A DNA stretch of 47,082 bases from Lachnospiraceae bacterium (GTDB taxonomy: Bacteria; Bacillota; Clostridia; Lachnospirales; Lachnospiraceae): the NCBI GenBank assembly GCA_011959805.1, contig BLMC01000017.1, positions 1 through 47,082 on the forward strand. The letters are read 5' to 3'. Below are positions 1-8,052 of the stretch, piece by piece (positions within the stretch are counted from its first letter, which is position 1; each line of letters begins with the position of its first letter). A program made the position numbers and the translations under genes. The notes beneath the pieces were generated by a model, which was not told the origin of the DNA, made no database searches, and saw only the letters and a list, made by a program, of their open reading frames with translations.

Positions 1-84
1 ACCGATAAATCGGTTTGATGACAAATTTCACTTGGGTGCCCGTGTGCATAAAAATCGAGCAAGAGAATAATTTCCCTGCTCGAT
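1..84 (+). repeat. Dispersed palindromic repeat, copy 1 (cut by window edge)
   Basis: The right arm GACAAATTTCACTTGGG then TGCCCGTGTGCATAAAAA (20-54) matches copy 7 at 23100-23134 nearly base for base. A small palindrome ACCGATAAATCGGT (1-14) forms the tip of the hairpin; the left arm lies outside the window. A second ATCGAG stem follows at 54-84, which suggests that units can be joined in tandem. Confidence 0.75.
50..84 (-). terminator. Intrinsic terminator of the HIT gene
   Basis: On the minus strand TCGAGCAGGGAA pairs with TTCTCTTGCTCGA (54-84) and is followed by TTTTT (54-50). The hairpin matches the AATCGAG stem of the dispersed repeat, and the T-run is the complement of the repeat's GTGCATAAAAA end, so terminator and repeat are merged here. 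Confidence 0.75.
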
Positions 85-100
85 TCTATCGCATCAATTA

Positions 101-523
101 TTATAAATACGTTTTCAACGCTGCCATAATAGTCTCATACTCTGTGTCAGACAACGTTTTTCTTTTTGGGTCCATCGCAAATGTACTCCCCCATTCAAAT
201 TCATCTTCCCGATACTTGGGAACCAAATGAAAATGAAGATGATGTCCTGTATCTCCATAGGCGCCATAATTTACTTTATCTGGTGCAAATGCTTTGTGAA
301 TTGCCTCTGCAACATGATTTACATCACGGAAAAATGCATTTCTCTGGTCTTCTGTAAGTTCTATCATCTCGCTCACATGATATTTGCTCGCCACAATAAC
401 CCTTCCCTTATGGCTCTGTTCCTTAAATAAATATACTTTTGATGCATTCAATTCGCATATTTTAATGCCAAACTTCTCTACCAATTCGCCTTCTGCACAA
501 TATGCACAATTATGATCTACCAT
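101..523 (-). CDS. HIT family nucleotide-binding protein
   Basis: This is a 140-residue histidine-triad protein, expected to hydrolyse or transfer nucleoside monophosphates in the cytoplasm; the exact substrate is unknown. The triad is visible as HLHFHLVPKY around residues 95-104, and an N-terminal CAYC suggests a zinc-binding pair. Length fits the family. The start is supported by GGAGGG about 9 nt upstream. A hairpin followed by a T-run directly after the stop (positions 84-50) should end its transcript. The next gene upstream (612-917) reads the same way 88 nt away, so the two may be co-transcribed. The family call is secure, the cellular role is not. Confidence 0.9.
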   Translation of the reverse strand: MVDHNCAYCAEGELVEKFGIKICELNASKVYLFKEQSHKGRVIVASKYHVSEMIELTEDQRNAFFRDVNHVAEAIHKAFAPDKVNYGAYGDTGHHLHFHLVPKYREDEFEWGSTFAMDPKRKTLSDTEYETIMAALKTYL

Positions 524-611
524 AGTACAATCCCTCCTTTTGTTTTTTATAATCTCTTAAATTATACTTTTACAAGAACTTTTCTGTTACACTTTAATGT
601 TTTTCAATATT

Positions 612-917
612 TTATTTTTGACCATTTCCTGCCAACTTCGCAAAATGTCGTTCCAAAAGTGCGACAACAGCGTCTTTATCTTCCATCTTATCTAGTATCA
701 CACAAGTTCCAAATATATCATCGTACTGATAAACTAACTTGTAGGGATCACCCTTAATCATAAATTGTGCATCTCCTTCATAGGGCTGAAACACTTCCTT
801 TCCCATCTCCTCAGCAACACTCTGCACAAGCATGCGAATTGGTTCAGATGCCCACCCGTTTGTATCAATCACAATCCAACCGTCTTCTTGTGTAATCATA
901 TTAATCTGAAATAACAT
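612..917 (-). CDS. Uncharacterised 101-residue protein
   Basis: I do not recognise this family. The product is a soluble alpha/beta-looking protein with no membrane segment or signal peptide; notable stretches are GWIVIDTNGWASEP near the N-terminus and YKLVYQYDDIFGTCVIL in the middle, ending in a basic helix. The start has a strong GGAGG about 9 nt upstream. It reads in the same direction as the HIT gene 88 nt downstream and the aldolase gene upstream, but the hairpins at 958-1061 probably separate it from the aldolase transcript. No function can be assigned. Confidence 0.6.
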   Translation of the reverse strand: MLFQINMITQEDGWIVIDTNGWASEPIRMLVQSVAEEMGKEVFQPYEGDAQFMIKGDPYKLVYQYDDIFGTCVILDKMEDKDAVVALLERHFAKLAGNGQK

Positions 918-950
918 CTATCAACACCTCCTCAAATGTATTATCTTTGT

Positions 951-1066
951 GCGCAAAGAGGCATTGCATATTACGCAATACCTCTGTTTTAACACGTGAG
1001 TGTCCATAGGAACATTACCTATGAACACCCAACATGACGAATAGAGAATTTTCTTCTACTCGATTT
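951..1066 (-). repeat. Dispersed palindromic repeat, copy 2, merged with a terminator-like hairpin
   Basis: Read on the minus strand, directly after the aldolase stop, it starts AATCGAGTAG with a first stem (1061-1039), then a 13-bp stem GGGTGTTCATAGG / CCTATGGACACTC (1030-1018 with 1010-998), then a third stem GAGGTATTGC / GCAATGCCTC (984-958). The second stem has a different sequence from other copies but keeps pairing. The third hairpin probably ends the aldolase transcript. Confidence 0.7.
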
Positions 1067-1075
1067 TCTGTATTC

Positions 1076-2038
1076 TTATTTCTGCACAAGGTGAACTGCA
1101 AAACCGCCAATCTCTTCTTCCATATAGATTGCTATAAGCTTGCCGTTCTTTACAACTGCGGAGTCCTCTATAAACTTCACATTCTTAACCGATTCCAAAT
1201 AATTCTTTGCGCGTGCTACACTGTTTGTACCAATTGCAATATGTCCATTTGCACCGCGCCCCATTTTCTTCATTGCCTCAATTTCAATCCCCGCAAAGAT
1301 TGAACTATTTCCCACTTTCTTAGTAAATCCGAACAATTCGTCATATCTGGAAGACACTGCATCTGCCGCTGCCTCATCCTCACAATTCACACCGATATGT
1401 CTAAGTTCAAAGCCAAGCATTGTTCTGACTGCTTCCTCTGTAAGAATCTGAATTTCATCATATTTTCCAGCAGCTACAAGATCTTTTTTGACCATCCAAG
1501 AACCGCCGCAAGCAATAATCTTGTCAAATGCAAGATACTCACAAATGTTTTTTGCAGAAATACCTCCTGTAGGCATAAACTTCATCTGTGTGTAAGGTGC
1601 CGCCATAGACTTAATCATATTCAAACCGCCTGCTGCTTCTGCGGGGAAAAACTTAACAACCTCAAGGCCAAGTTCGATTGCCTGCTCCACATCCGAAGGA
1701 TTTGATGTACCTGGAGTTACTGGAACCCCCTTATCAATACAATATTGCACCACCTTTGGATTTAATCCAGGACTCACTATAAATTTTGCACCTGCATTCA
1801 CTGCACGATCCACCTGCTCTGTTGTGAGCACAGTGCCTGCACCAACCAACATTTCAGGAAATTCACTTGCCATAATACGAATCGATTCCTCAGCCGCCGC
1901 TGTTCGGAATGTCACTTCTGCACAGGGAAGTCCCCCCTTAATTAGTGCTTCCGCCAATGGTTTCGCATCCTTTGCATCATCCAATACCACAACAGGTACT
2001 ATACCTATTTTACTAATTTTATCCAATATTTCGTTCAT
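1076..2038 (-). CDS. eda: KDPG/KHG aldolase with C-terminal VOC-like domain
   Basis: The N-terminal 210 or so residues are a class I KDPG aldolase that splits 2-keto-3-deoxy-6-phosphogluconate into pyruvate and glyceraldehyde 3-phosphate. The catalytic Glu lies in CAEVTFRT and the Schiff-base Lys in VVKFFPAEAAGG. Family members are usually about 210 residues; here about 110 more follow, beginning LGFELRHIGVNCEDE and ending in IYMEEEIGGFAVHLVQK. The layout resembles a single glyoxalase/VOC module, which is inference. The start is taken at the ATG preceded by GAGGAAAAAT; an in-frame ATG 12 nt earlier lacks a ribosome site. The KDG-kinase-like gene lies upstream on the same strand, giving kinase then aldolase of the lower Entner-Doudoroff route. 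Confidence 0.88.
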   Translation of the reverse strand: MNEILDKISKIGIVPVVVLDDAKDAKPLAEALIKGGLPCAEVTFRTAAAEESIRIMASEFPEMLVGAGTVLTTEQVDRAVNAGAKFIVSPGLNPKVVQYCIDKGVPVTPGTSNPSDVEQAIELGLEVVKFFPAEAAGGLNMIKSMAAPYTQMKFMPTGGISAKNICEYLAFDKIIACGGSWMVKKDLVAAGKYDEIQILTEEAVRTMLGFELRHIGVNCEDEAAADAVSSRYDELFGFTKKVGNSSIFAGIEIEAMKKMGRGANGHIAIGTNSVARAKNYLESVKNVKFIEDSAVVKNGKLIAIYMEEEIGGFAVHLVQK

Positions 2039-2293
2039 ATTTTTCCTCATTTCTATATTTTAATACCTTAACATTGTTTCACTAGGGCTGCTTTCCTATT
2101 AAGTAAAGGATTTACCGCCAACATACAGTATATGTCTATTTATTTCATTTGATGCTTATAATACAAGGAAAACAACAGTGCCGCTATATTCTTTAACCGT
2201 AATCATTCGTCCACAAAAATTTTGTATATAGAACATACGTGTTCATTAACACCTTGAATCTAAATTACAGATACTTCAATATTGTTTTGTTAT

Positions 2294-3328
2294 CTAGCGC
2301 TGTACACGTCCTGAAGCATCACCGCCGGCAAGGGTTTCTACTTCTTTTCTTGATACTAAGTTAAAATCTCCTGGAATTGTGTGTTTCAGCGCAGATGCCG
2401 CTACACCAAATTCCAATGCTGCCTTAAAATCCTTGTCATCCAGCAACCCACAAATTACACCACCCGCAAAAGAATCACCACCGCCAACACGGTCTATAAT
2501 TGGATGGATACTATATTCTTTTGAATGATAAAATTCTTTTGTATCTCTGGAATAAATACATGCTGACCAGCCATTATCAGATGCAGAATGGCTTACTCTC
2601 AGTGAGGAAATACAATACTCAAAATTATAGTCTGCTACCATCTGCTCAAAAATAGATTTGTATCCTGCAAGCTCAAGGTCTCCACTTGTCACATCTGTAT
2701 TTCCAGGCTTGTAACCCAATACAAGCTCTGCATCTTCCTCATTTCCAATACAAACATCTACATATTGCATTAGGTTTTTCATAATCTTTTGTGCCTTCTC
2801 TGAAGACCAAAGTTTCTTTCTAAAATTCAGGTCCACAGACACCTTCACACCATGTTTTTTCGCTGCCTTTAACGCCTCCTCTGTAAGCACTGCTGCCGAA
2901 TCGGATACCGCTGGTGTAATTCCTGTAAAATGAAACCAGTCTACTCCCTCAAAAATCTTGTCAAAATCAAAGTCAGCAGCAGTTGCGGTAGAAATGGATG
3001 AGTGTGCTCTGTCATACACAACCTTAGATGGTCTCATTGCAGAACCAGACTCCAAATAATAAATGCCAAGGCGCTCCCCACACTTTGCAATGTTCTGTGT
3101 ACCCACACCATACTTTCTCAATGCAGCAATCGCACATTCTCCCAACTCATTGTCAGGAACCGCTGACACAAAGCTTGCGTCATGCCCATAGTTTGCCAAC
3201 GACACTGCCACATTTGCTTCGCCGCCCCCATAATTAATGTCAAACTCGTCCGCCTGAATAAATTTTTCGTTGTTGGGGGTAGAGAGTCTCAACATAATCT
3301 CACCCATTGTTACTACTTTTTTTGCCAT
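2294..3328 (-). CDS. kdgK: PfkB-family sugar kinase, probably 2-keto-3-deoxygluconate kinase
   Basis: A ribokinase/PfkB kinase of 344 residues. The N-terminal MGEIMLRLS and NYGGGEANVAVSLA motifs bind sugar, and GGGDSFAGG near residue 285 holds the catalytic Asp and anion hole. Its pairing with a KDPG aldolase gene argues for 2-keto-3-deoxygluconate as substrate, supplying KDPG; the exact sugar is inferred from context. The start is the ATG 10 nt after AGGAGG; another ATG 9 nt upstream sits too close to that site. Two catabolite-type operators lie upstream (3503-3518, 3605-3618), suggesting carbon-source control. Confidence 0.85.
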   Translation of the reverse strand: MAKKVVTMGEIMLRLSTPNNEKFIQADEFDINYGGGEANVAVSLANYGHDASFVSAVPDNELGECAIAALRKYGVGTQNIAKCGERLGIYYLESGSAMRPSKVVYDRAHSSISTATAADFDFDKIFEGVDWFHFTGITPAVSDSAAVLTEEALKAAKKHGVKVSVDLNFRKKLWSSEKAQKIMKNLMQYVDVCIGNEEDAELVLGYKPGNTDVTSGDLELAGYKSIFEQMVADYNFEYCISSLRVSHSASDNGWSACIYSRDTKEFYHSKEYSIHPIIDRVGGGDSFAGGVICGLLDDKDFKAALEFGVAASALKHTIPGDFNLVSRKEVETLAGGDASGRVQR

Positions 3329-3502
3329 GATTATCATTCCTCCTATCGATTTTTATACATTATGTCATAGCACAGTCTTTGTAAAATATACTCGTTCACA
3401 GTTCTCTCACTTTCAAATTACTTTCATATCCCCGCTTTGCTAGTCCTTGCCACATTTAACAATTCCACTGTCCTCTATTTTACAGTATTCTACGCAACAT
3501 TT

Positions 3503-3518
3503 TTGTAAGTGCTTACAA
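3503..3518 (-). promoter_or_regulatory. LacI/CcpA-type operator upstream of the kinase gene
   Basis: TTGTAAGTGCTTACAA is a 7+2+7 inverted repeat. It fits the catabolite-responsive element consensus except for TG in place of the central CG. It lies 175 nt upstream of the kinase start. A LacI-family KdgR-like regulator is an equal possibility. Confidence 0.55.
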
Positions 3519-3604
3519 TAAGCATTCTAAATCCTTTTTCACAATAAGTCAACCATATTTTGGATACTTTTTAGTTTATTTTTCCCATTTATATTTCATT
3601 CTTA

Positions 3605-3618
3605 TGAAACCGGTTACA
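3605..3618 (-). promoter_or_regulatory. cre-like operator matching the full consensus
   Basis: TGAAACCGGTTACA matches the TGWAANCGNTNWCA catabolite-responsive element at every defined position. It sits between the kinase gene and the 3' end of the DUF2974 gene, about 275 nt upstream of the kinase start. Whether it acts on the kinase promoter is inferred. Confidence 0.5.
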
Positions 3619-3626
3619 TTCATTCT

Positions 3627-4787
3627 CTAATGCTCTATCCTCTGTCGAATTTTATCGAATGTCTTCCATCGTCTGATATGCTCTTGCTGGTCTTTTGCAA
3701 GCATTTCAATCATAAATCCACCGATTTCCCAGAATACACGTTTTGTTTCTTCATTCATTGCAGAATATTCTTGCATAATTGTGTGCAGCTTTTTCGCAAA
3801 CTCTCCACCCTTTACATTTTTAAGATCAGTTAAAGTCTTTGCCTCCGTAATCTCTATTATCTTAAAAAGACTCTCAATAAACTCTCCAACTTGCTCGATT
3901 TCCAATGCAAAAATCCAATTATTAATGCGATCATAAAGTTCTTTTCTCTTTGGTATCTGAACCTTTGCGCGCTCAAAGTGGTCTCCCTCAACACACCACG
4001 AAAAACAGATATGCTGTTGTACCCCAATTTGTGTACTCTTAATCAAGTCATAATCCGCCTTTTGTTCCATCAGCATTCCTACAAACGATTCATCTGGAAC
4101 AATTTTTAAAATCTTGTCCTTAACCTCATCATAATCGAGTGTCTCCATAAAATCTGGTCGAAATCCCGGTCCATCCATGTTATAAACTTTTCCAATTCTG
4201 CACCGGATACTTTCCTCACAAGTCATGGCAGCATATACAGCCAAATTCCCACCTTTGGAGTGTCCTCCAAAATAAAATCTGAGATTTCTTTTTCTGGCAA
4301 GAATCTTTGCCACTTGATGCACATACTCTGTACTTCTTAATTGTGCTCCAACGGGAGTACGATAAGCCATATAAAAATCCTCTTTCCATCCTATCAACGC
4401 ATCATCTGTTCCGCGAAAAGATAAAAAAATATCACCATTTCCCAATAAAAAAGTCACTGCACAAAACTGTACCCCTTCATTCGCATCCATCTCATCCACC
4501 AAAAAATTTGCCTTCGTATTCCGATATCTGCGTGAAAATGCTACCTTATAAAAAAGTTCTCGATTCTTGTCCAATTCCCATTTGACCGAAATAAAATTAT
4601 GCCAGTCCATCCGCTGTGCTACATCACACAACGCAACAGCTGGCATATTATCGTCTATCCCAGGAACAATCCCATCAAAAAGAAAATAAGAAAAATGAGA
4701 AAAAACAAGACCATCAATCTCACAGAAAGGTTTTTCGGTAAAGGTAAAACCACCAAATTCATAAACATATGAAATAATATCTCCCAT
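3627..4787 (-). CDS. DUF2974 (Mbeg1-like) alpha/beta hydrolase
   Basis: A 386-residue predicted serine hydrolase of the lipase-like DUF2974 family. The nucleophile elbow is GGHSKGGNLAVYAA (GxSxG type), preceded by FLSFRGTDD, which is typical of lipase-class folds. No signal peptide is visible, so it probably acts inside the cell; the substrate is unknown. The start is the ATG 6 nt after GGAGG; in-frame upstream codons overlap the neighbouring gene and lack a ribosome site. It follows the DUF3810 gene after a 47-nt gap that contains a 13-bp hairpin, so the two are likely one transcript. Confidence 0.8.
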   Translation of the reverse strand: MGDIISYVYEFGGFTFTEKPFCEIDGLVFSHFSYFLFDGIVPGIDDNMPAVALCDVAQRMDWHNFISVKWELDKNRELFYKVAFSRRYRNTKANFLVDEMDANEGVQFCAVTFLLGNGDIFLSFRGTDDALIGWKEDFYMAYRTPVGAQLRSTEYVHQVAKILARKRNLRFYFGGHSKGGNLAVYAAMTCEESIRCRIGKVYNMDGPGFRPDFMETLDYDEVKDKILKIVPDESFVGMLMEQKADYDLIKSTQIGVQQHICFSWCVEGDHFERAKVQIPKRKELYDRINNWIFALEIEQVGEFIESLFKIIEITEAKTLTDLKNVKGGEFAKKLHTIMQEYSAMNEETKRVFWEIGGFMIEMLAKDQQEHIRRWKTFDKIRQRIEH

Positions 4788-4800
4788 AATAATCCTCCAA

Positions 4801-4833
4801 GATATCAACACCCATAGACAGGGCGTTGATATC
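4801..4833 (-). other. Intercistronic hairpin between DUF3810 and DUF2974 genes
   Basis: GATATCAACACCC pairs with GGGCGTTGATATC (one G-T pair) around a 7-nt loop. It starts directly after the DUF3810 stop and ends just before the downstream ribosome binding site. No T-run follows, so an RNA-stability or translation-tuning role is more likely than termination. Confidence 0.6.
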
Positions 4834-6033
4834 TTAATATAATTCTCCATCATAATATGTCAAAAGTAAACCTACAACATTATTGTACTGAAGCACTCCT
4901 TCTTCCACACCATTTAATTTCAATGTTACATCCATCAATGTACTAGAAACTTTCTTGACTGTAGAAGTCTTTACAACTGCCTTTTTCTCCACTGTCTGCC
5001 ACTCTTCTCTTGTCAAGAAAATATTATCGTCTGCCACTCCATCACTGATTCGCACATGTTTTCGATAAATACTCTTATTGTTTCCAATAGATTCACAAAA
5101 ATCACTATTGACATAGCTAAGTACACTTAAATATCCACAATATTGTAAAAAAGGATCGTCAGAACGGATACATGCCAAAAAGCCAATCATATTAGCATCA
5201 TCTTCATAAATAAAGCCTTTCGTATGTGCAAGTTCATGGCAAATTGTCGGTGCAATATTCGTAATATACATTACAGAATTAATATTTGCTTCCATAGAGA
5301 ATGGGAAGTAATATCCCATTATGTACTGTTGACTAAAAAATTCAGAAAAGCTTAAATATTTAGGAGTGACATAAAATCCAGCCAACTGGTCATATTCTTC
5401 TCCAAGCTGAATCATTGCCTGTCGTGAAGCCTCAATTAAATCGCCTTCATAATAAGCATCTCCACTGTCATCATGAACTATCTTTTTTTCTAATTCATTA
5501 CATTTTCTCACAATGTAGTCTCGCAATATGGCCAATTCTCTCTTTGTATATGTCTTTTCTTTTGCTGTCTGTGCCATTGCATAATCTGAAACACTGACCA
5601 CCATCAAATCTGATTCTACTTTATTTGTGAGATACTTTTCAGCAAAGCTAGAACTGTGATACAAAATAAAGCAATTGAGAGTCATTACATAGCATACACA
5701 CAGCGCTGTCCAAACATAAAACTTCCCAAAACCAACGGCTACTTTCTGAAATTTATGTTTACACGCCAAGTTCAAAATCCATAAACCAACAACAAACAAT
5801 GTAATCACTACTGCCAAAATCAACATAATTTCACCGACACTAAATGGTACTTTGCTTGTGAGACGCGCATAAGTGTTCAACCAGGCGGGAAAAATATTTT
5901 TGATATACCAATCACTGAAAACCACACTTTTCCACGACGCAATATTGAGTGCTATCACCCCTACTACACCAATGGCAAATATAATTTTGTGCATTTTGAC
6001 TTTTCGATTCGTATTTTTCTCATCTTTTTCCAT
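4834..6033 (-). CDS. DUF3810 membrane-anchored zinc metallopeptidase-like protein
   Basis: A 399-residue protein with three hydrophobic segments in the first 125 residues and a large extracytoplasmic domain. ICHELAHTKGFIYEDDAN carries an HExxH zinc site and a downstream acidic ligand, as in DUF3810 proteins. This suggests peptidase activity on cell-surface substrates, but no activity is established for the family. The start has GGAGGG 6 nt upstream. It leads a probable two-gene unit with the DUF2974 hydrolase. Confidence 0.8.
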   Translation of the reverse strand: MEKDEKNTNRKVKMHKIIFAIGVVGVIALNIASWKSVVFSDWYIKNIFPAWLNTYARLTSKVPFSVGEIMLILAVVITLFVVGLWILNLACKHKFQKVAVGFGKFYVWTALCVCYVMTLNCFILYHSSSFAEKYLTNKVESDLMVVSVSDYAMAQTAKEKTYTKRELAILRDYIVRKCNELEKKIVHDDSGDAYYEGDLIEASRQAMIQLGEEYDQLAGFYVTPKYLSFSEFFSQQYIMGYYFPFSMEANINSVMYITNIAPTICHELAHTKGFIYEDDANMIGFLACIRSDDPFLQYCGYLSVLSYVNSDFCESIGNNKSIYRKHVRISDGVADDNIFLTREEWQTVEKKAVVKTSTVKKVSSTLMDVTLKLNGVEEGVLQYNNVVGLLLTYYDGELY

Positions 6034-6146
6034 ATTTTTCCCTCCAGCAAATGTCTTTATCCATAATTTATTATTTATATTACCATATTATTATGTTAAA
6101 AATATAAATAAATTGTGAACATTCGCCAAAGCACATTTTATTCTAC

Positions 6147-7415
6147 TTATTTTGCTAAGAACTGCTCATATCGCGCTGCATCAACACGACTTACATTTGT
6201 CTCCATATAGATACCCTCCTCATGATATTCCGTATGATATACTACAGCATTGTCATTAAGATAAGACACAATATCTCCTCGCTTATAAGGAATCATAAAC
6301 TCACAGTCCTTGTATCCTGCTGACAATTTTCCCGTTATTAGTGTAATAAGTGTTTCCATACCACTACGCGATTTTGCAGACATATATAATCTATCATCTC
6401 CTTGCACCGTCGCAAATTCTCCCATTCCGCACAGATCTGCTTTATTGTATGCATAAATCATTGGAATTTTCTCTGCGCCAAGTTCCTTCAGCGTATTCTC
6501 TGTCACCCGAATATGCTCCATATAATTCTCATCAGAATAATCAATCACCTGTACAAGCAAATCTGCTTCTAAGACTTCCTCTAAGGTCGAGCGAAATGCT
6601 TTTACCAAATTATGAGGTAAATTAGAAATAAATCCTACTGTATCTGATAGCAAAAAAGCATTTCTATCTGTCGGTGCAATTCTTCTAACGGTGGTATCAA
6701 GAGTGGCAAATAACATATCTTCCTCAAAAACCATCTTCTGTTCATCTGCAACATATGCAGCCAACATAGCATTCATGATCGTCGATTTTCCGGCGTTTGT
6801 ATATCCTACCAGCGCCACTCTTGGGATTCCTGATTCTGCTCTTTTTTTGCGCTGTGTCTTTCGCTCTTCTGCTATATTCTCCAACTCTCGGCGCATGGTC
6901 GTAAGGCGTTGCTCTAATCTGCGCCTATCCAACTCTAGTTTTTTCTCCCCGGCTCCTTTATTGCTCATTGCACCGCTGGCGCCTCCTTGTCTTGATAGCG
7001 CATCGTGAAGCCCTACTAACCTTGGAAGCATATATTGTAGTCTTGCCACTTCAACCTGCAATTTCGCTTCCCTTGTTTTTGCGCGTACAGAAAAGATTTC
7101 TAAAATAAGCGTCGTTCTGTCCATAACTGCACAACCTAGTTCTTCGCTCAAATTTCTAAGCTGAATTGGTGATAAACCATTATCAAACACAACCATATCT
7201 GCTTCCAGAGCCTTCGCCATCTCTCGTACTTCCTGTACCTTACCTGCACCAATATAAGTAGCGGTATTAACACTCTCCATGTTCTGTTCCACACGCCCCA
7301 CTGGTTCCATATCACATGCTTTTACTAAACAAACCATCTCATCCATGGCAAGATCAAAATTCTGGCTTTTTGGGTTTGTCGTAAGATTTAAACCCACAAT
7401 TAACACTTTATCCAT
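6147..7415 (-). CDS. hflX: GTPase HflX, ribosome-splitting factor
   Basis: HflX binds the 50S subunit and splits stalled or hibernating ribosomes; in several Firmicutes it protects against macrolides and lincosamides. The 422-residue product has the N-terminal HflX domain (GAGKVQEV, VFDNGLSPIQLRNL), a coiled-coil linker rich in Arg/Glu near residues 160-190, then the GTPase with GYTNAGKST (G1), DTVGF (G3) and NKAD (G4). The start is the ATG directly after GGAGGTAGAT; a codon 12 nt upstream overlaps that site. It stands alone behind a roughly 420-nt leader with a putative attenuator, described separately. Confidence 0.93.
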   Translation of the reverse strand: MDKVLIVGLNLTTNPKSQNFDLAMDEMVCLVKACDMEPVGRVEQNMESVNTATYIGAGKVQEVREMAKALEADMVVFDNGLSPIQLRNLSEELGCAVMDRTTLILEIFSVRAKTREAKLQVEVARLQYMLPRLVGLHDALSRQGGASGAMSNKGAGEKKLELDRRRLEQRLTTMRRELENIAEERKTQRKKRAESGIPRVALVGYTNAGKSTIMNAMLAAYVADEQKMVFEEDMLFATLDTTVRRIAPTDRNAFLLSDTVGFISNLPHNLVKAFRSTLEEVLEADLLVQVIDYSDENYMEHIRVTENTLKELGAEKIPMIYAYNKADLCGMGEFATVQGDDRLYMSAKSRSGMETLITLITGKLSAGYKDCEFMIPYKRGDIVSYLNDNAVVYHTEYHEEGIYMETNVSRVDAARYEQFLAK

Positions 7416-7452
7416 ATCTACCTCCATACTCTACAGATCTATCATTTCACTA

Positions 7453-7493
7453 GCGTTCAATGTATATTTCATATAATTGTATCTATTGAACGC
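7453..7493 (-). other. 9-bp inverted repeat in the hflX leader
   Basis: GCGTTCAAT and ATTGAACGC form a perfect 9-bp stem about 40 nt upstream of the hflX start. It has no T-run. It may be a second regulatory hairpin or an operator. Confidence 0.4.
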
Positions 7494-7667
7494 ACTTAGC
7501 CTAATGCAATGCGAAATTCCAAACATAATGTTTATACTTATTATAATACTTCGCTACAAATATTGATAGCTTTCTTTTATAATTTACGAATACAAAAATG
7601 CTCTTTTATTCTTTATTCTTTTGGCTCTGCACCGACAAAAAAGATATTGTTTGTAACTATTGTATAC

Positions 7668-7728
7668 AAAAAAAGCTTTTTCAAACAGCAAATTGGGAGG
7701 ATACTGTCTTGAAAAAGCTTTCTTCAAG
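7668..7728 (-). promoter_or_regulatory. Putative transcription attenuator of hflX
   Basis: On the minus strand AGCTTTTTCAAGACAG pairs with CTGTTTGAAAAAGCT (7720-7704 with 7688-7673) and is followed by seven Ts, an intrinsic terminator inside the leader. The same 5' arm can instead pair upstream in CTTGAAGAAAGCTTTTTCAAG (7728-7708), so the two hairpins exclude each other. A 25-codon ORF ends just before this switch. This is the layout of ribosome-mediated attenuation; the mechanism is inferred. Confidence 0.6.
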
Positions 7729-7733
7729 GATTA

Positions 7734-7811
7734 CTATATTGAAAAAGAGTTAAGTGAAAAGCATTCTCTTGATTGCTGTATTCTACTGAACACCGCATCC
7801 ATAATGCTCAT
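7734..7811 (-). CDS. Putative 25-residue leader peptide of hflX
   Basis: A short ORF (starts MSIMDAVFSR, ends SLNSFSI) begins about 25 nt after the predicted transcription start and stops 6 nt before the anti-terminator arm. Its own ribosome binding site is weak. The position fits a stalling leader peptide that would report slow ribosomes, as known for antibiotic-induced resistance genes. Coding status is uncertain. Confidence 0.4.
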   Translation of the reverse strand: MSIMDAVFSRIQQSRECFSLNSFSI

Positions 7812-7841
7812 TCGCGATTAAATTATCACGAATCTACAAAT

Positions 7842-7870
7842 AATATACTAAATTGTCAGACAATTGTCAA
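7842..7870 (-). promoter_or_regulatory. Sigma-A promoter of the hflX leader
   Basis: TTGACA (7870-7865), 17-nt spacer, TATATT (7847-7842) on the minus strand. The -35 overlaps the 10-bp palindrome GACAATTGTC. It is divergent from the tRNA promoter about 50 bp away. Confidence 0.7.
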
Positions 7871-7915
7871 TAGTTTATATTAATTTTCTTATTTTTATAT
7901 TCTTTTATTTTGATA

Positions 7916-7944
7916 TTGACATTATGAACTTGTTTCTATATAAT
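7916..7944 (+). promoter_or_regulatory. Consensus sigma-A promoter of tRNA-Pro
   Basis: TTGACA (7916-7921), 17-nt spacer, TATAAT (7939-7944): a perfect consensus promoter about 32 bp upstream of the tRNA, as expected for stable RNA. Confidence 0.85.
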
Positions 7945-7975
7945 TAAATTGTTATTCCGTCAAGTATATTATTGT

Positions 7976-8050
7976 CGGGGTGTGGCTCAGTTTGGCTAGA
8001 GCGCCACCTTAGGGAGGTGGAGGCCGCAAGTTCGAATCTTGTCACTCCGA
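7976..8050 (+). tRNA. tRNA-Pro, anticodon AGG
   Basis: A 75-nt cloverleaf. The acceptor stem CGGGGTG pairs with CACTCCG, the D arm is GCTC/GAGC, the anticodon stem CCACC/GGTGG encloses the loop TTAGGGA (anticodon AGG, G37), and the T arm is GCAAG-TTCGAAT-CTTGT. The CCA end is not encoded. The body matches bacterial tRNA-Pro. Its A34 would need conversion to inosine to read several CCN codons. Confidence 0.88.
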
Positions 8051-8052
8051 TT

